Positions 29,600 to 37,946 of a DNA stretch of 54,689 bases are shown piece after piece; within the stretch, counting starts at the first letter, position 1, and every line of letters begins with the position of its first letter. This stretch comes from Chthoniobacterales bacterium. GTDB lineage: Bacteria; Verrucomicrobiota; Verrucomicrobiia; Chthoniobacterales; JAATET01. The stretch is from assembly GCA_015655545.1 (NCBI GenBank), contig JAATET010000020.1:1-54689 (forward strand), written 5' to 3'. A model generated the notes under the pieces. It was not told the DNA's origin. It did not search any database and saw nothing but the letters and a program-made list of their open reading frames with translations. Position numbers and translations under genes: made by a program.

Positions 29600-30418
29600 A
29601 TGAGGAACGCGTATTTGCTGGCTGGCCTGATAGCGCTCGGGATGGGCGCCGCGCAGGGCCAGATTTTTTTTACGCAGAAAAAGATCGAGCAAAAATTCGA
29701 CACGCCGGCGACGCGCTTGGAGGCCAAACTCAAGAAAACCCTCACGGAGGAGGAACTCGCCGGCTACATGTGGCAGTTCCGCGCGGATACAGACCCCATC
29801 GATCTGAAGATCCGCAACAATATCGTGCAGTCGGAGACGACGCCCTTCCGGTCGCGACGTTCGGTTTGGGCCGATGAGACGATGGTGGCGCGGGCGGCGG
29901 AGTTCGGCGCGGGAAAATATTCCGCGGAAGCGATCGAAATACCGACCATGGAAGACCGCATCGCGGCCTCTCGATTGCCCGAGGCCGCTTATGGAACCAA
30001 GGCCGGGAACGACGCGATCCTGGCGACTGTTTATCGACATTTTTTCAACTACCGCACCAAGGGATTTGCGAAATATTCGACGGTCTATTTCCTCGGGCAG
30101 GGACCCCACAAGGATGACATTCCGCCGAGCTTGCTGGCGGCCTTGCAAAACGATCCGCAGCTCAAGCGGGATGGGGTGAAGCTGCGGCCCGCGTCGCGAT
30201 CGATGGAGATCACCGACGCCGAGATTCGCGACCGGGATACCGGCGCCTACGGGCCGGTTTTTCGCGTCGATGACGTCAGTCTCGAAAAAGATGGCGTGGT
30301 AAAGGTGATGGCGAGTTTCTCCGAGCGCGATGGATTCTGGTTTACGCGGGAACTCACGCTGCGTCAGGACAAGGGAATCTGGTCGGTCGTGAAGGACAAC
30401 GACTACCCGATCAACTAG
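29600..30418 (+). CDS. Secreted protein of unknown function
   Basis: 272 residues from the ATG at 29600, which opens a signal peptide (MRNAYLLAGLIALGMGAAQGQ). The upstream in-frame Mets precede it by 20 codons and disturb the signal. The mature part is charged and mixed alpha/beta (EAKLKKTLTEEELAGYMWQF, HFFNYRTKGFAKYSTVYFLGQG, VMASFSERDGFWFTRELTL). No family is recognised. It diverges from kdsA across 99 bp and its 3' end overlaps xdhC by 8 bp on the opposite strand. Confidence 0.6.
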   Translation: MRNAYLLAGLIALGMGAAQGQIFFTQKKIEQKFDTPATRLEAKLKKTLTEEELAGYMWQFRADTDPIDLKIRNNIVQSETTPFRSRRSVWADETMVARAAEFGAGKYSAEAIEIPTMEDRIAASRLPEAAYGTKAGNDAILATVYRHFFNYRTKGFAKYSTVYFLGQGPHKDDIPPSLLAALQNDPQLKRDGVKLRPASRSMEITDAEIRDRDTGAYGPVFRVDDVSLEKDGVVKVMASFSERDGFWFTRELTLRQDKGIWSVVKDNDYPIN

Positions 30419-31202
30419 CGCGCAGCCGGTCCCGCACCTCGAGCAAGCCCGCCGCGATGCTGATCGCGATTTCCTGCGGATGATTCGTGCCGATGGGCAG
30501 CCCGAGCGGGCAGTGGAACGCCGCGATTTTCTCGTCCGGTATTCCGGCGGCGCGGAGCTCGCGCTCGAGGGTTGCCCGTTTCGATTTGCTGCCGATCGCT
30601 CCGACGTAGGGAAAATCCTTTTCCAGCGCCCGCCGCAACACCGGCAAATCCGTCGCGTGTCCCTGCGTCAGCGCGACCACGAAGGCATCCGTCGGCAGCG
30701 AATCCACCGCGGCGATCGCGTCGTCGAGATGGCGGCCGTGGAGATTTGGCACCGAGGGAAGACGGGCAAGCCACTCGGGGCGGGGATCGAAGCACAGGAG
30801 GCGGCAGGCCATCGGCGCGAGCACGGGAATAAGCGCCTGCGCGACGTGGCCGGCGCCAAAGATGGCGATTGGCCAGCCCGCATGGGCTGCACCGCCAAAG
30901 GGCTCGAAAAAAAATTGCATCTCGCCGCCACAGGTCATGCCGATGTCGCGTTGGAGATTCCACGTCGCCAATCCGGCCGCGGCACTTGTCGCGAGCAGCT
31001 CCTGCGCATGCCGGATCGCGGCGGCCTCGACCTTTCCGCCGCCGATGGTGCCGGCCGCGCGCCCGCCGGAATCGACGAGCATTTTTGCTCCCACATCCTG
31101 CGGAGTGCTGCCACGCACGGCGACGACTGTGACGAGCACGTGCGGGGAGCCGTTGCGTCGCAGACGCACGCTTTCTTCCAGCACTGAAAGATCGATCCCC
31201 AT
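30411..31202 (-). CDS. xdhC: XdhC/CoxI family protein
   Basis: 263 residues from the ATG at 31202 (MGIDLSVLEESVRL). The N-terminal XdhC domain has GSTPQDVGAKMLV and GTIGGGKVEAAAI; the C-terminal Rossmann domain has IFGAGHVAQALIPVLAP, VVALTQGHATDLPVL, YVGAIGSKSKRATL and PIGTNHPQEIAISI. XdhC proteins insert molybdenum cofactor into xanthine dehydrogenase-type enzymes; no such enzyme is in the window. The gene ends inside the 3' end of the convergent secreted-protein gene. Confidence 0.88.
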   Translation of the reverse strand: MGIDLSVLEESVRLRRNGSPHVLVTVVAVRGSTPQDVGAKMLVDSGGRAAGTIGGGKVEAAAIRHAQELLATSAAAGLATWNLQRDIGMTCGGEMQFFFEPFGGAAHAGWPIAIFGAGHVAQALIPVLAPMACRLLCFDPRPEWLARLPSVPNLHGRHLDDAIAAVDSLPTDAFVVALTQGHATDLPVLRRALEKDFPYVGAIGSKSKRATLERELRAAGIPDEKIAAFHCPLGLPIGTNHPQEIAISIAAGLLEVRDRLRAS

Positions 31203-31258
31203 GAACGATTCGTATTTTTCCACCTTCCGCGAAGTCTGACCACTGATATCGTGAAAGG

Positions 31259-32341
31259 ATGCGCTCGATCAAATCGCTCACGCTCGATGAGCTCGCCGGC
31301 CAATTCACGGCCCTCGGCGAGCCGTCCTATCGCGCCCGGCAGGTGATCGAGTGGCTTTATCTCAAGCGCATCGGCCGCTTCGACGAGATGACGAACCTGC
31401 CCGCCGGATTGCGCGAGAAGCTGCGCGCCGAATTCGACGAGCGGCCGCTGGAAGTCGTGCGCAAGACGGGCTCCGGCGACACCACGCAGAAATTTCTTTT
31501 CCGCCTGCGCGACGGCCAGATGGTGGAAACCGTGCTCATCCCCGCGTCGCCGTCGCTCTACGGCGAGACCTCGGACCGGCGGACGATCTGCATTTCCTCC
31601 CAGGTCGGCTGCGCCTACGGCTGCAGGTTTTGCGCGAGCGGGCTCGATGGCTGGAAGCGCAATCTCGATGCCGGCGAGATCGTCGATCAGCTCCTCCGCG
31701 TCGAAGGCGAGTCCGGCGAGCGGGTGAACAACATCGTCTTCATGGGCATGGGCGAGCCGCTGGCGAATTACGAAAATCTCATGCGCGCGATCGGCATTAT
31801 CAACGCTCCGTGGGGCACGAATATCGGCGCGCGCCACATCACCGTTTCCACGAGCGGCCTCGTGCCGCGCATCCGCGAGCTGGCCGATCAGCCGCTGCAA
31901 ATCCGGCTCGCGATTTCGCTGCACGGTGCGACCGACGAGGTGCGCGATCGCATCATGCCGGTAAACAAAAAATACCCGCTCGCCGAGCTGCTGGACGCGT
32001 GCGCCTATTTTCGCGGCCGCCGGAAGCAGAAGCTCACGTTCGAGTTCATTCTCATCCAGGGCGTGAACGATTCGCTCGATCAAGCCGCCGAGCTCGCGCG
32101 CATCACGAAGAAGCTCGACGCGAAGGTCAACGTGATTCCTTACAACACGGTCGAGGGCCTCGAGTGGACGCGTCCCAGCGAGCGTGCGCAGGATTCGTTC
32201 ATGGACGTCCTGCGGCACGGCGGGGCGGTGGCGACGCTGCGACGCGAAAAAGGACACGACATCGCCGCCGCCTGCGGGCAGCTTCGCTTGCAAACGGAGC
32301 GAGAAAAACCCATTGCAGACGATTCGAAGCTGAACTACTGA
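31259..32341 (+). CDS. rlmN: Dual-specificity 23S rRNA/tRNA methyltransferase RlmN
   Basis: 360 residues. The radical-SAM cluster Cys118, Cys122 and Cys125 lie in CAYGCRFCASG, preceded by RRTICISSQVG. VFMGMGEPLANYEN, HITVSTSGLVPRI and RLAISLHGATD are present, as is the C-terminal catalytic Cys near 339 in AAACGQLR. RlmN methylates C2 of A2503 in 23S rRNA and A37 of some tRNAs. The stop is 7 bp before the next ATG, so the acidic protein gene probably shares its transcript. Confidence 0.95.
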   Translation: MRSIKSLTLDELAGQFTALGEPSYRARQVIEWLYLKRIGRFDEMTNLPAGLREKLRAEFDERPLEVVRKTGSGDTTQKFLFRLRDGQMVETVLIPASPSLYGETSDRRTICISSQVGCAYGCRFCASGLDGWKRNLDAGEIVDQLLRVEGESGERVNNIVFMGMGEPLANYENLMRAIGIINAPWGTNIGARHITVSTSGLVPRIRELADQPLQIRLAISLHGATDEVRDRIMPVNKKYPLAELLDACAYFRGRRKQKLTFEFILIQGVNDSLDQAAELARITKKLDAKVNVIPYNTVEGLEWTRPSERAQDSFMDVLRHGGAVATLRREKGHDIAAACGQLRLQTEREKPIADDSKLNY

Positions 32342-32348
32342 GGTGGTG

Positions 32349-33017
32349 ATGCCTGACGAGAATTCCGGGTTTCCTGAGCTGTGGGACGAATACCAATGGG
32401 AGCGTTTTCTTCAGCAGCAGGACCGCAAGACGGAACAGTATTTCCAGCTCTTTGAGAAATACCAAGACCATCCCGACCGTGACGAAATCATCGCCCGCGA
32501 GATGGGCTGGAATCACTCGGACGATGACGACGAGGATGCGCCCGACTGGCTCGTGACCGACGCGGATTCCGAGGACGAGCCCGAGCGGGAGGAATCCGAT
32601 GACGAAAGCGAAGACGAAGACGCGGAGCTCGACGAGTTGCAGCAGTCGCCGGTTTACATGCAAAGCATGGAGCTCAACCGCCGCGTCTTCATGCTGGTGG
32701 AGGAGCGCGAGGTGCTCAAGGATCACCCGGTGGCCGTCGAGCTCGCCACCCGCGTCGCCATTTGCGGCGCGAAGCTGGCCGCGGCGCTGTGCGGCGACGA
32801 TCTTTCCGAGGTCGGCATGACGATTGCCTACCTGAAACGCAGCCTGAAGGCCGCCAACGATGCGCTCGGCGCCGCGAGCCGCCTGCGGAAATCCGGATTG
32901 ATCGACGACGACGATCTGGCCTCCGTGACCGATCTTCTTTTCCCGATCCGCGAATGCATCGTGGATATGATGGGCGAGTTTCGAAAGGAACTGCGCCGCC
33001 GCAGGGGCGAGTCGTAA
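32349..33017 (+). CDS. Acidic protein of unknown function
   Basis: 222 residues from the ATG at 32349, with GAGGTGG just upstream. Residues about 55-95 are dominated by Asp, Glu and Ser; the C-terminal half is helical (LNRRVFMLVEEREVLKDHP, ELATRVAICGAKLAAALCGD, FPIRECIVDMMGEFRKEL). No signal or membrane segment is present. No family is recognised. It sits between rlmN and an ECF sigma factor on the same strand, with gaps of 7 and about 40 bp. Confidence 0.6.
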   Translation: MPDENSGFPELWDEYQWERFLQQQDRKTEQYFQLFEKYQDHPDRDEIIAREMGWNHSDDDDEDAPDWLVTDADSEDEPEREESDDESEDEDAELDELQQSPVYMQSMELNRRVFMLVEEREVLKDHPVAVELATRVAICGAKLAAALCGDDLSEVGMTIAYLKRSLKAANDALGAASRLRKSGLIDDDDLASVTDLLFPIRECIVDMMGEFRKELRRRRGES

Positions 33018-33056
33018 ATCTTTTTGAATAAAGTCGCGCGCGGCGCGTCTGGAAAC

Positions 33057-33644
33057 ATGGGTAGTGGCGAAATGGCGGACGAAGCCGAGCTGGTGAAGCG
33101 AAGCCGGCTTGGCGACACGACAGCGTTCGGCCGGCTTGTCACGATCCATCGGGACCGGATTTACATGATCGCGAACCACATTCTCCGAAACAACGATGAT
33201 GCGCTCGATGTCACGCAGGATACTTTCCTGCGCGCGTGGAAAGGTCTCGTTCGCTTCGACGGTTCCGCCTCGCTCGGCAGCTGGCTGTCGCGGATCGCAA
33301 GCAATGCGTCCATCGACTTGATTCGCCGCCGGCAATCCCATCCGCAGACGGAGTTCGAGGCCGTGCCGATGGCGATCGATACCGCCTCGCGCACCACGCC
33401 GAGCCAGCCGAAGAAACCTGGCGACAGTCTCGACCAGGCCGATATGCGTGAGCGGTTTGAGGCCGCGCTTGGCACACTCAGCCCGGAGCATCGCGCGGTG
33501 ATCGTGCTTAAGGAGATCGAAGATTTGTCCTATCAGGAAATCGCCGATTCCGTCGGCTGCTCGATCGGCACGGTGATGTCCCGCCTTTTCTACGCGCGCA
33601 AAAAACTCCAAAACGAATTGCGGGATTTCTATGAAAAACTTTGA
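33057..33644 (+). CDS. ECF-type RNA polymerase sigma factor
   Basis: 195 residues from the ATG at 33057; a second ATG at 33072 is possible. Region 2 is RIYMIANHILRNNDDALDVT followed by QDTFLRAWKGLVRF and SLGSWLSRIASNASIDLIRR; region 4 is TLSPEHRAVIVLKEIEDLSY followed by QEIADSVGCSIGTVMSRLFYARKKL. The layout matches group 4 (RpoE-like) sigma factors. The next gene overlaps by 14 bp and encodes a membrane protein that fits an anti-sigma factor. Confidence 0.93.
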   Translation: MGSGEMADEAELVKRSRLGDTTAFGRLVTIHRDRIYMIANHILRNNDDALDVTQDTFLRAWKGLVRFDGSASLGSWLSRIASNASIDLIRRRQSHPQTEFEAVPMAIDTASRTTPSQPKKPGDSLDQADMRERFEAALGTLSPEHRAVIVLKEIEDLSYQEIADSVGCSIGTVMSRLFYARKKLQNELRDFYEKL

Positions 33645-34131
33645 GGAGCGTTACACCGCGTGGCTCGACGGCGCGCTCGACGAGCGGGAGCGGGCGGAAT
33701 TCGAATCCACGCTGCCGGACCGCGCGGAGGCTCTGCGCGACGCGGCGGATTGGAAAAAGCTGCGGGGGCTCCTGCGCGAAAATCTTGTGCCCGTCGCGAT
33801 GCCGCACGCGGACTTTTTGAATGGCCAGGTGCTCGCGGCGATCGGCCGCGAGACGTCAAAGTCCGTGCCGCTTGCGGGCGGCTGGTTTCCCGCCGGTCGT
33901 CTGGCTTGGAGCGGCGTGTTTTTGCTGACGCTGGCGGCGATCGTGTCGGCGGTGATTCTGCCGCACATCGGCCGATCATCGGACGAAGAGCAGTATATTT
34001 CCCAAGTCCTCGCCGCGCACACGGGCGATCCGAAGCAGGGGGCGTATGCGTTCGCCGCGCCGGGAGGCAAGGGGGCGGTGCTGTGGATCCAGGATGCGGG
34101 AGACATCCCGGCGGATGAAAGAATCCGGTGA
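33631..34131 (+). CDS. Probable membrane anti-sigma factor
   Basis: 166 residues. The N-terminal cytoplasmic part is helical (FEERYTAWLDGALDERERAE), the usual zinc-finger-like anti-sigma start but without the HxxxCxxC motif. One membrane segment (LAWSGVFLLTLAAIVSAVIL) is followed by a short periplasmic tail. It overlaps the ECF sigma gene by 14 bp, the usual arrangement for a sigma/anti-sigma pair. The role is inferred from context and topology. Confidence 0.72.
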   Translation: MKNFEERYTAWLDGALDERERAEFESTLPDRAEALRDAADWKKLRGLLRENLVPVAMPHADFLNGQVLAAIGRETSKSVPLAGGWFPAGRLAWSGVFLLTLAAIVSAVILPHIGRSSDEEQYISQVLAAHTGDPKQGAYAFAAPGGKGAVLWIQDAGDIPADERIR

Positions 34132-34135
34132 AGCG

Positions 34136-34576
34136 ATGACGACGCGAACCTTTCTGCGGACGATCGGGCTGCTGGCCGCGGTTTTTCTGGCGGCGGATGC
34201 GCGGGCCGACAGCATTTGGTCGGCGCTCGTGCTGGCGACCAACGAGCAGCCGTCGAAGCCGGCCCCGGTGGATTTGAAAACCTTTGCGGGAGGTTTGAAA
34301 ACGGTCTTCGGCTACAACACCTTTTACCTGCTTGGCGCCAAGCAGAAGCAGATTTTGAAGGGCGGCGAGGTGTGGATCGTGCCGACGAAGAAAGTTTTTC
34401 TCAAGGTGCGCTGCCTGGATCGCACCGAGGTCGATTACAAAGTGCAGCTGGAGCTTTATGTGAGGAAAAAACTCGTGGTGACTTCCGAGGCGAAGCTGGC
34501 GCGGGGCGCGCCGCTCTACATTCGTGGCCCGAGCTGGGGGCGGGGGCGGCTGATTTTCATTCTCGAGGTGCGATGA
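34136..34576 (+). CDS. Small secreted protein in sigma-factor operon
   Basis: 146 residues from the ATG at 34136 with a signal peptide (TFLRTIGLLAAVFLAADARA). The mature part is beta-rich (VFGYNTFYLLGAKQKQIL, VFLKVRCLDRTEVDYKVQLE, PLYIRGPSWGRGRLIFILEV). No family is recognised. It follows the anti-sigma gene by 4 bp and overlaps the methyltransferase gene by 4 bp (ATGA), so it belongs to the same unit. Confidence 0.62.
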   Translation: MTTRTFLRTIGLLAAVFLAADARADSIWSALVLATNEQPSKPAPVDLKTFAGGLKTVFGYNTFYLLGAKQKQILKGGEVWIVPTKKVFLKVRCLDRTEVDYKVQLELYVRKKLVVTSEAKLARGAPLYIRGPSWGRGRLIFILEVR

Positions 34577-35352
34577 ATCTCGACGATTCGCAGCGGGCGG
34601 CGCAGACGCAGTTCGATCGCCAGAGCGCCCGCTACGGCCGCACCCATTTGCTCGCCGATACGTCCGATCTGGATGGGGCGGCGCGAGGGATCGCATTGCC
34701 CGCCGAAGGCCGCGCGCTCGATGTGGCGACCGGCTGCGGCCATACCGCACTTTGGCTCGCAAGGCGCGGCTATCAGGTGACGCTCGCGGATATTTCCCTG
34801 CGCATGCTCGAAAATGCGGTCCGGCTGCTCGAGGACGAGGGATTTCTGGGCGAGACGGGCCAGCATCCGGCCGAGGCGCTGCCGTATTCGGGGCGCAGTT
34901 TTCAAATCGTGACCTGCCGGGTGGCCGCGCATCATTTCAGCGATCCCGCGGCGTTCGTCCGCGAGGCGGCGCGGGTGCTCGTGCCGGGCGGATATTTAAT
35001 CGTCGTGGATGGCACCGCGCCGGACGATCAACCCGAAGCCGAGGCGTGGCTGCACGATCTGGAGAAATGGCGCGACCCAAGCCACGGGCGGTTTTTGAAA
35101 CCTTCGGTCTGGCAGGGCCTGTGCGAGGGGGCGGGGCTGGAGGTGCGGCGGGCGGAGGTGCATCGGCTCAAGCAGCCGGATTTGGAATGGTATTTCGAAA
35201 CGGCGGCGACCACGCCGGCGAATCGCGAACGCGTGCGCAAGCTCGTCGCGAATGCCTCGAGACCGGTGCGCGAATATTATTCGCTGGGCGAGGATGACGG
35301 GCGGATTGTCTGGCAGTGGCCGATCCTTCGTCTCGTCGCTCGCAAGCCGTAG
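34573..35352 (+). CDS. Class I SAM-dependent methyltransferase
   Basis: 259 residues from the ATG at 34573, which overlaps the upstream stop. Motif I is ALDVATGCGHTALWLARRG, followed by VTLADISLRMLENA, AEALPYSGRSFQIVTCRVAAHHF and LVPGGYLIVVDG, the UbiE/COQ5-like pattern. The substrate is not visible; small molecules such as quinones are typical. It ends one base before the stop of the convergent permease. Confidence 0.85.
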   Translation: MNLDDSQRAAQTQFDRQSARYGRTHLLADTSDLDGAARGIALPAEGRALDVATGCGHTALWLARRGYQVTLADISLRMLENAVRLLEDEGFLGETGQHPAEALPYSGRSFQIVTCRVAAHHFSDPAAFVREAARVLVPGGYLIVVDGTAPDDQPEAEAWLHDLEKWRDPSHGRFLKPSVWQGLCEGAGLEVRRAEVHRLKQPDLEWYFETAATTPANRERVRKLVANASRPVREYYSLGEDDGRIVWQWPILRLVARKP

Positions 35353-35353
35353 C

Positions 35354-36835
35354 CTATTTTTCGGGCTCGGTATTCAGGCGGCTGTTCCAGCGGCTGTAGC
35401 CAAAGTAAATGAAGAATCCGACGACGAGCCAGATGGCGAGGCGCAGCCACGTGTCGGCGGGGAGTCCATACATCATCAGGCTGCAGATCAGGATGCCGGC
35501 GATGGGCACGACGGGCACGAGCGGCGTGCGAAAACCGCGGGGCGCGTCCGGCATGGTGTGGCGCAGCACCATGACGGCGACGCAGACTACGACGAAGGCG
35601 AGCAAGGTGCCGATGCTGCACATTTCGCCCACGACTTTGCCGGGCACGAAGCCGGCGATCAGGCTGACGAAGATCGCGAAGAGGATGTTCGATTTCCACG
35701 GTGTGCGGAATTTTGGATGCACTTCGCTGAACATCGCGGGAATGAGGCCGTCTCTCGACATCGAGTAGAAGACGCGCGACTGGCCGAGAAGCAGGATCAT
35801 GATCACGGACGAGTAGCCGCAGAGAATGGCGAGCTCCACGAGCGGGAGCAGATTGTTGTAGGGCGTGTGTTGCAGCGCGATCGAGACGGGCGCGAGGCCA
35901 TCGAAGCCGACGAAATCCTTGTAGCTGGCGAGGCCGGTGAGCACCCAGGCGAAGAGGCAGTAAAGCAGGGTGCAGATGACGAGCGAGCCGAGGATGCCGA
36001 TGGGCAAATCGCGTTTGGGATTGCGCGATTCCTGGGCGGCGGTCGAGACCGCGTCGAAACCGATGTAGGCGAAGAAAACAATGCCGGCAGCCTGCAAAAT
36101 GCCGCTCCAGCCGAAGCTGCCGAACTCGCCGGTATTCGCGGGGATGAAGGGGTGGTGATTTTGCGGATTTATGTGGCTCCACCCGAGGGCGATGATCGTG
36201 ACGACGACGATGAGTTTGAGCGCGACCATGATCGCGTTGAAAACGGCGGATTCCCGAATGCCGCGAATGAGCACCAGCGACATCGTGACGACGATGAGGA
36301 CGGCGGGCAGATTGATGATGCCCTGAATGGAGGCGCCGTCGGCATAGGCGCCCAGGTTTTGGAACGGCGATCCGGCGAGTGCGATCGGGAAATTAATGCC
36401 GAATTGGGCGAGGAACTTGAGCAAATACGAGGACCAGCTGCTGGCTACGGTGGCGGCTCCGACGGCGTATTCGAGCACGAGATCCCAGCCGATGATCCAG
36501 GCCAGGAATTCTCCCATGGTGGTGTAGGCATAGGTGTAGGCGCTGCCCGAGGCCGGCACCATCGAGGCAAATTCCGCGTAGCACAGCCCGGCGAACGCGC
36601 AGCCAAAGCCCGCGATCATGAAGGAGAGCAGGATGGCGGGGCCGGCGTGATTTCCCGCGGCGGGTCCGGTGACGGAAAAGATGCCCGCTCCGATGACGAC
36701 GCCGATGCCAAAGAGCACGAGATTGACCGGCCCGAGGGAGCGTTTGAGAGTCGGCGTGTGAGCGCTGGAGCCTTCCGTGAGCTCTCGCTGGAGCTTGAAG
36801 ATGGACTTCGTGCGGAAGAGGGCGGAGAGATTCAC
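35354..36835 (-). CDS. APC-family amino acid permease
   Basis: 493 residues with about twelve membrane segments. Typical marks are FGIGVVIGAGIFSVTG (helix 1), AGLCYAEFASMVPASGSAYTY, IIGWDLVLEYAVGAATVASSW, IVFFAYIGFDAVSTAAQESR and PKRDLPIGILGSL, the cationic amino acid transporter (YfnA/CAT) subgroup. It imports or exchanges amino acids at the inner membrane. It follows exbD by 3 bp and ends one base from the convergent methyltransferase gene. Confidence 0.9.
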   Translation of the reverse strand: MNLSALFRTKSIFKLQRELTEGSSAHTPTLKRSLGPVNLVLFGIGVVIGAGIFSVTGPAAGNHAGPAILLSFMIAGFGCAFAGLCYAEFASMVPASGSAYTYAYTTMGEFLAWIIGWDLVLEYAVGAATVASSWSSYLLKFLAQFGINFPIALAGSPFQNLGAYADGASIQGIINLPAVLIVVTMSLVLIRGIRESAVFNAIMVALKLIVVVTIIALGWSHINPQNHHPFIPANTGEFGSFGWSGILQAAGIVFFAYIGFDAVSTAAQESRNPKRDLPIGILGSLVICTLLYCLFAWVLTGLASYKDFVGFDGLAPVSIALQHTPYNNLLPLVELAILCGYSSVIMILLLGQSRVFYSMSRDGLIPAMFSEVHPKFRTPWKSNILFAIFVSLIAGFVPGKVVGEMCSIGTLLAFVVVCVAVMVLRHTMPDAPRGFRTPLVPVVPIAGILICSLMMYGLPADTWLRLAIWLVVGFFIYFGYSRWNSRLNTEPEK

Positions 36836-36838
36836 GGC

Positions 36839-37255
36839 CTATTGCGGCACGCTGGCGGCGAAGCCGACGGAGGTGACGCCCTGGGCGTTGCACGTGTCCA
36901 GCACGCGCAGCACGAGGTCGTATTGCGCTTTTTTGTCCGCGCGGATGACCACGGTTTGATCGGTGTTCAGTTTCGCCAGTTTGCCGATGAGCGTGGTGAA
37001 ATCCGCGTAGGAGACGTCGCGGCCGTTGACGTTGATGTCGCCGGACGAGCGCACGTTGACGATGATCGGGGATGGCGGAGCCTGCGGAGCCTGCTTTTGC
37101 GAGGACTGCGGAAGCGCGACGTTCAAGTCGGTCTCCTTGAGCCGGTTCGACCACGTAAGCAGGAAGAAGAAGCAGAGGACGAGCAGGACGTCGATGAAGG
37201 CGGTGACGTTGAACAGAATCGGCGTGGGCGCGGCGATGGAGCGGCGGAAGTTCAT
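36839..37255 (-). CDS. exbD: ExbD/TolR family biopolymer transport protein
   Basis: 138 residues. One N-terminal membrane helix with the key Asp (LFNVTAFIDVLLVLCFFFLL) is followed by a periplasmic domain (SPIIVNVRSSGDINVNG, TLIGKLAKLNTDQTVVIRAD, VLDTCNAQGVTSVGFA). ExbD works with ExbB to carry proton-motive force to TonB-type or Tol systems. No ExbB or TonB gene is adjacent, which is unusual. Its neighbours are rdgB upstream (54 bp) and a permease downstream (3 bp). Confidence 0.85.
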   Translation of the reverse strand: MNFRRSIAAPTPILFNVTAFIDVLLVLCFFFLLTWSNRLKETDLNVALPQSSQKQAPQAPPSPIIVNVRSSGDINVNGRDVSYADFTTLIGKLAKLNTDQTVVIRADKKAQYDLVLRVLDTCNAQGVTSVGFAASVPQ

Positions 37256-37309
37256 GGACGTGCGTGATAGGCGAGCAGAAGTTGGACCAACGCCCTCACG
37301 AAGACAAGC

Positions 37310-37936
37310 TCACGAGGCGGGCAACGGGAGCGGATGGGTGTCGAGCCAGGCGCGGAATTTTGCCAATGCGCGCGAGCGGTGGCTGATCGAGTTTTTGGTG
37401 GCGGCGGGGAGTTCCCCAAAGGTCGTGTCGTAGCCGTCGGGAATGAAGAGCGGATCGTAGCCGAAGCCGCCCGGGCCGCGGAGCGACTCGATCACGCGGC
37501 CTTCCACCGCGCCGTCGAAGGTGGCGACGAGATGGCCTTGTTGCGAAAGCGCGAGTGCGCAGCGGAAGCGGGCGGTGCGGGCGGTGCGGGCGGTGCGGGG
37601 GGCGGCGGGCAATTCCGCGAGACGGGCGAAGAGGAGCTGGTTGTTGTCGGCATCGGAGGCGGCCTCGCCGGCAAAGCGCGCGGAGCGGACGCCAGGCTCG
37701 CCGCCGAGCGCGTCGACCTCGAGGCCGGAGTCGTCGGCAAGCGCCCAGCCGCCGGTGAAGTGCGAGATGGCGGCGGATTTGAGCGCGGCATTTTCGGCGA
37801 AGGTCGAGCCGGTCTCCTCGACCTCCGGCGCGTCGGGGAAGTCGTGCAGATCGACGACTTCGAAGACGCCGGCGAGCATGGCGGCGATCTCGGCGGTCTT
37901 GTGGGCGTTGCGCGTGGCGACGAGCAGGCGGGGCAT
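37310..37936 (-). CDS. rdgB: dITP/XTP pyrophosphatase (Ham1/RdgB)
   Basis: 208 residues from the ATG at 37936 (MPRLLVATRNAHKTAEI). It hydrolyses non-canonical purine NTPs such as ITP and XTP. Motifs: TRNAHKTAEIAAML, TFAENAALKSAAIS, ALADDSGLEVDALGGEPGVRSARFAG, GPGGFGYDPLFIPDG and KNSISHRSRAL. A Pro/Thr-Ala-Arg stretch (APRTARTARTARFR) comes from three 9 bp tandem repeats near 37570-37600 and could vary in length between strains. Confidence 0.94.
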   Translation of the reverse strand: MPRLLVATRNAHKTAEIAAMLAGVFEVVDLHDFPDAPEVEETGSTFAENAALKSAAISHFTGGWALADDSGLEVDALGGEPGVRSARFAGEAASDADNNQLLFARLAELPAAPRTARTARTARFRCALALSQQGHLVATFDGAVEGRVIESLRGPGGFGYDPLFIPDGYDTTFGELPAATKNSISHRSRALAKFRAWLDTHPLPLPAS

Positions 37937-37946
37937 GGCGAGGGAT

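Noticed and set aside
35252-37267. 671-codon plus-strand frame opposite the permease and exbD
   Set aside because: Composition (His/Asp/Glu/Gly-rich) is that of an antisense shadow; the permease and ExbD on the other strand are clear.
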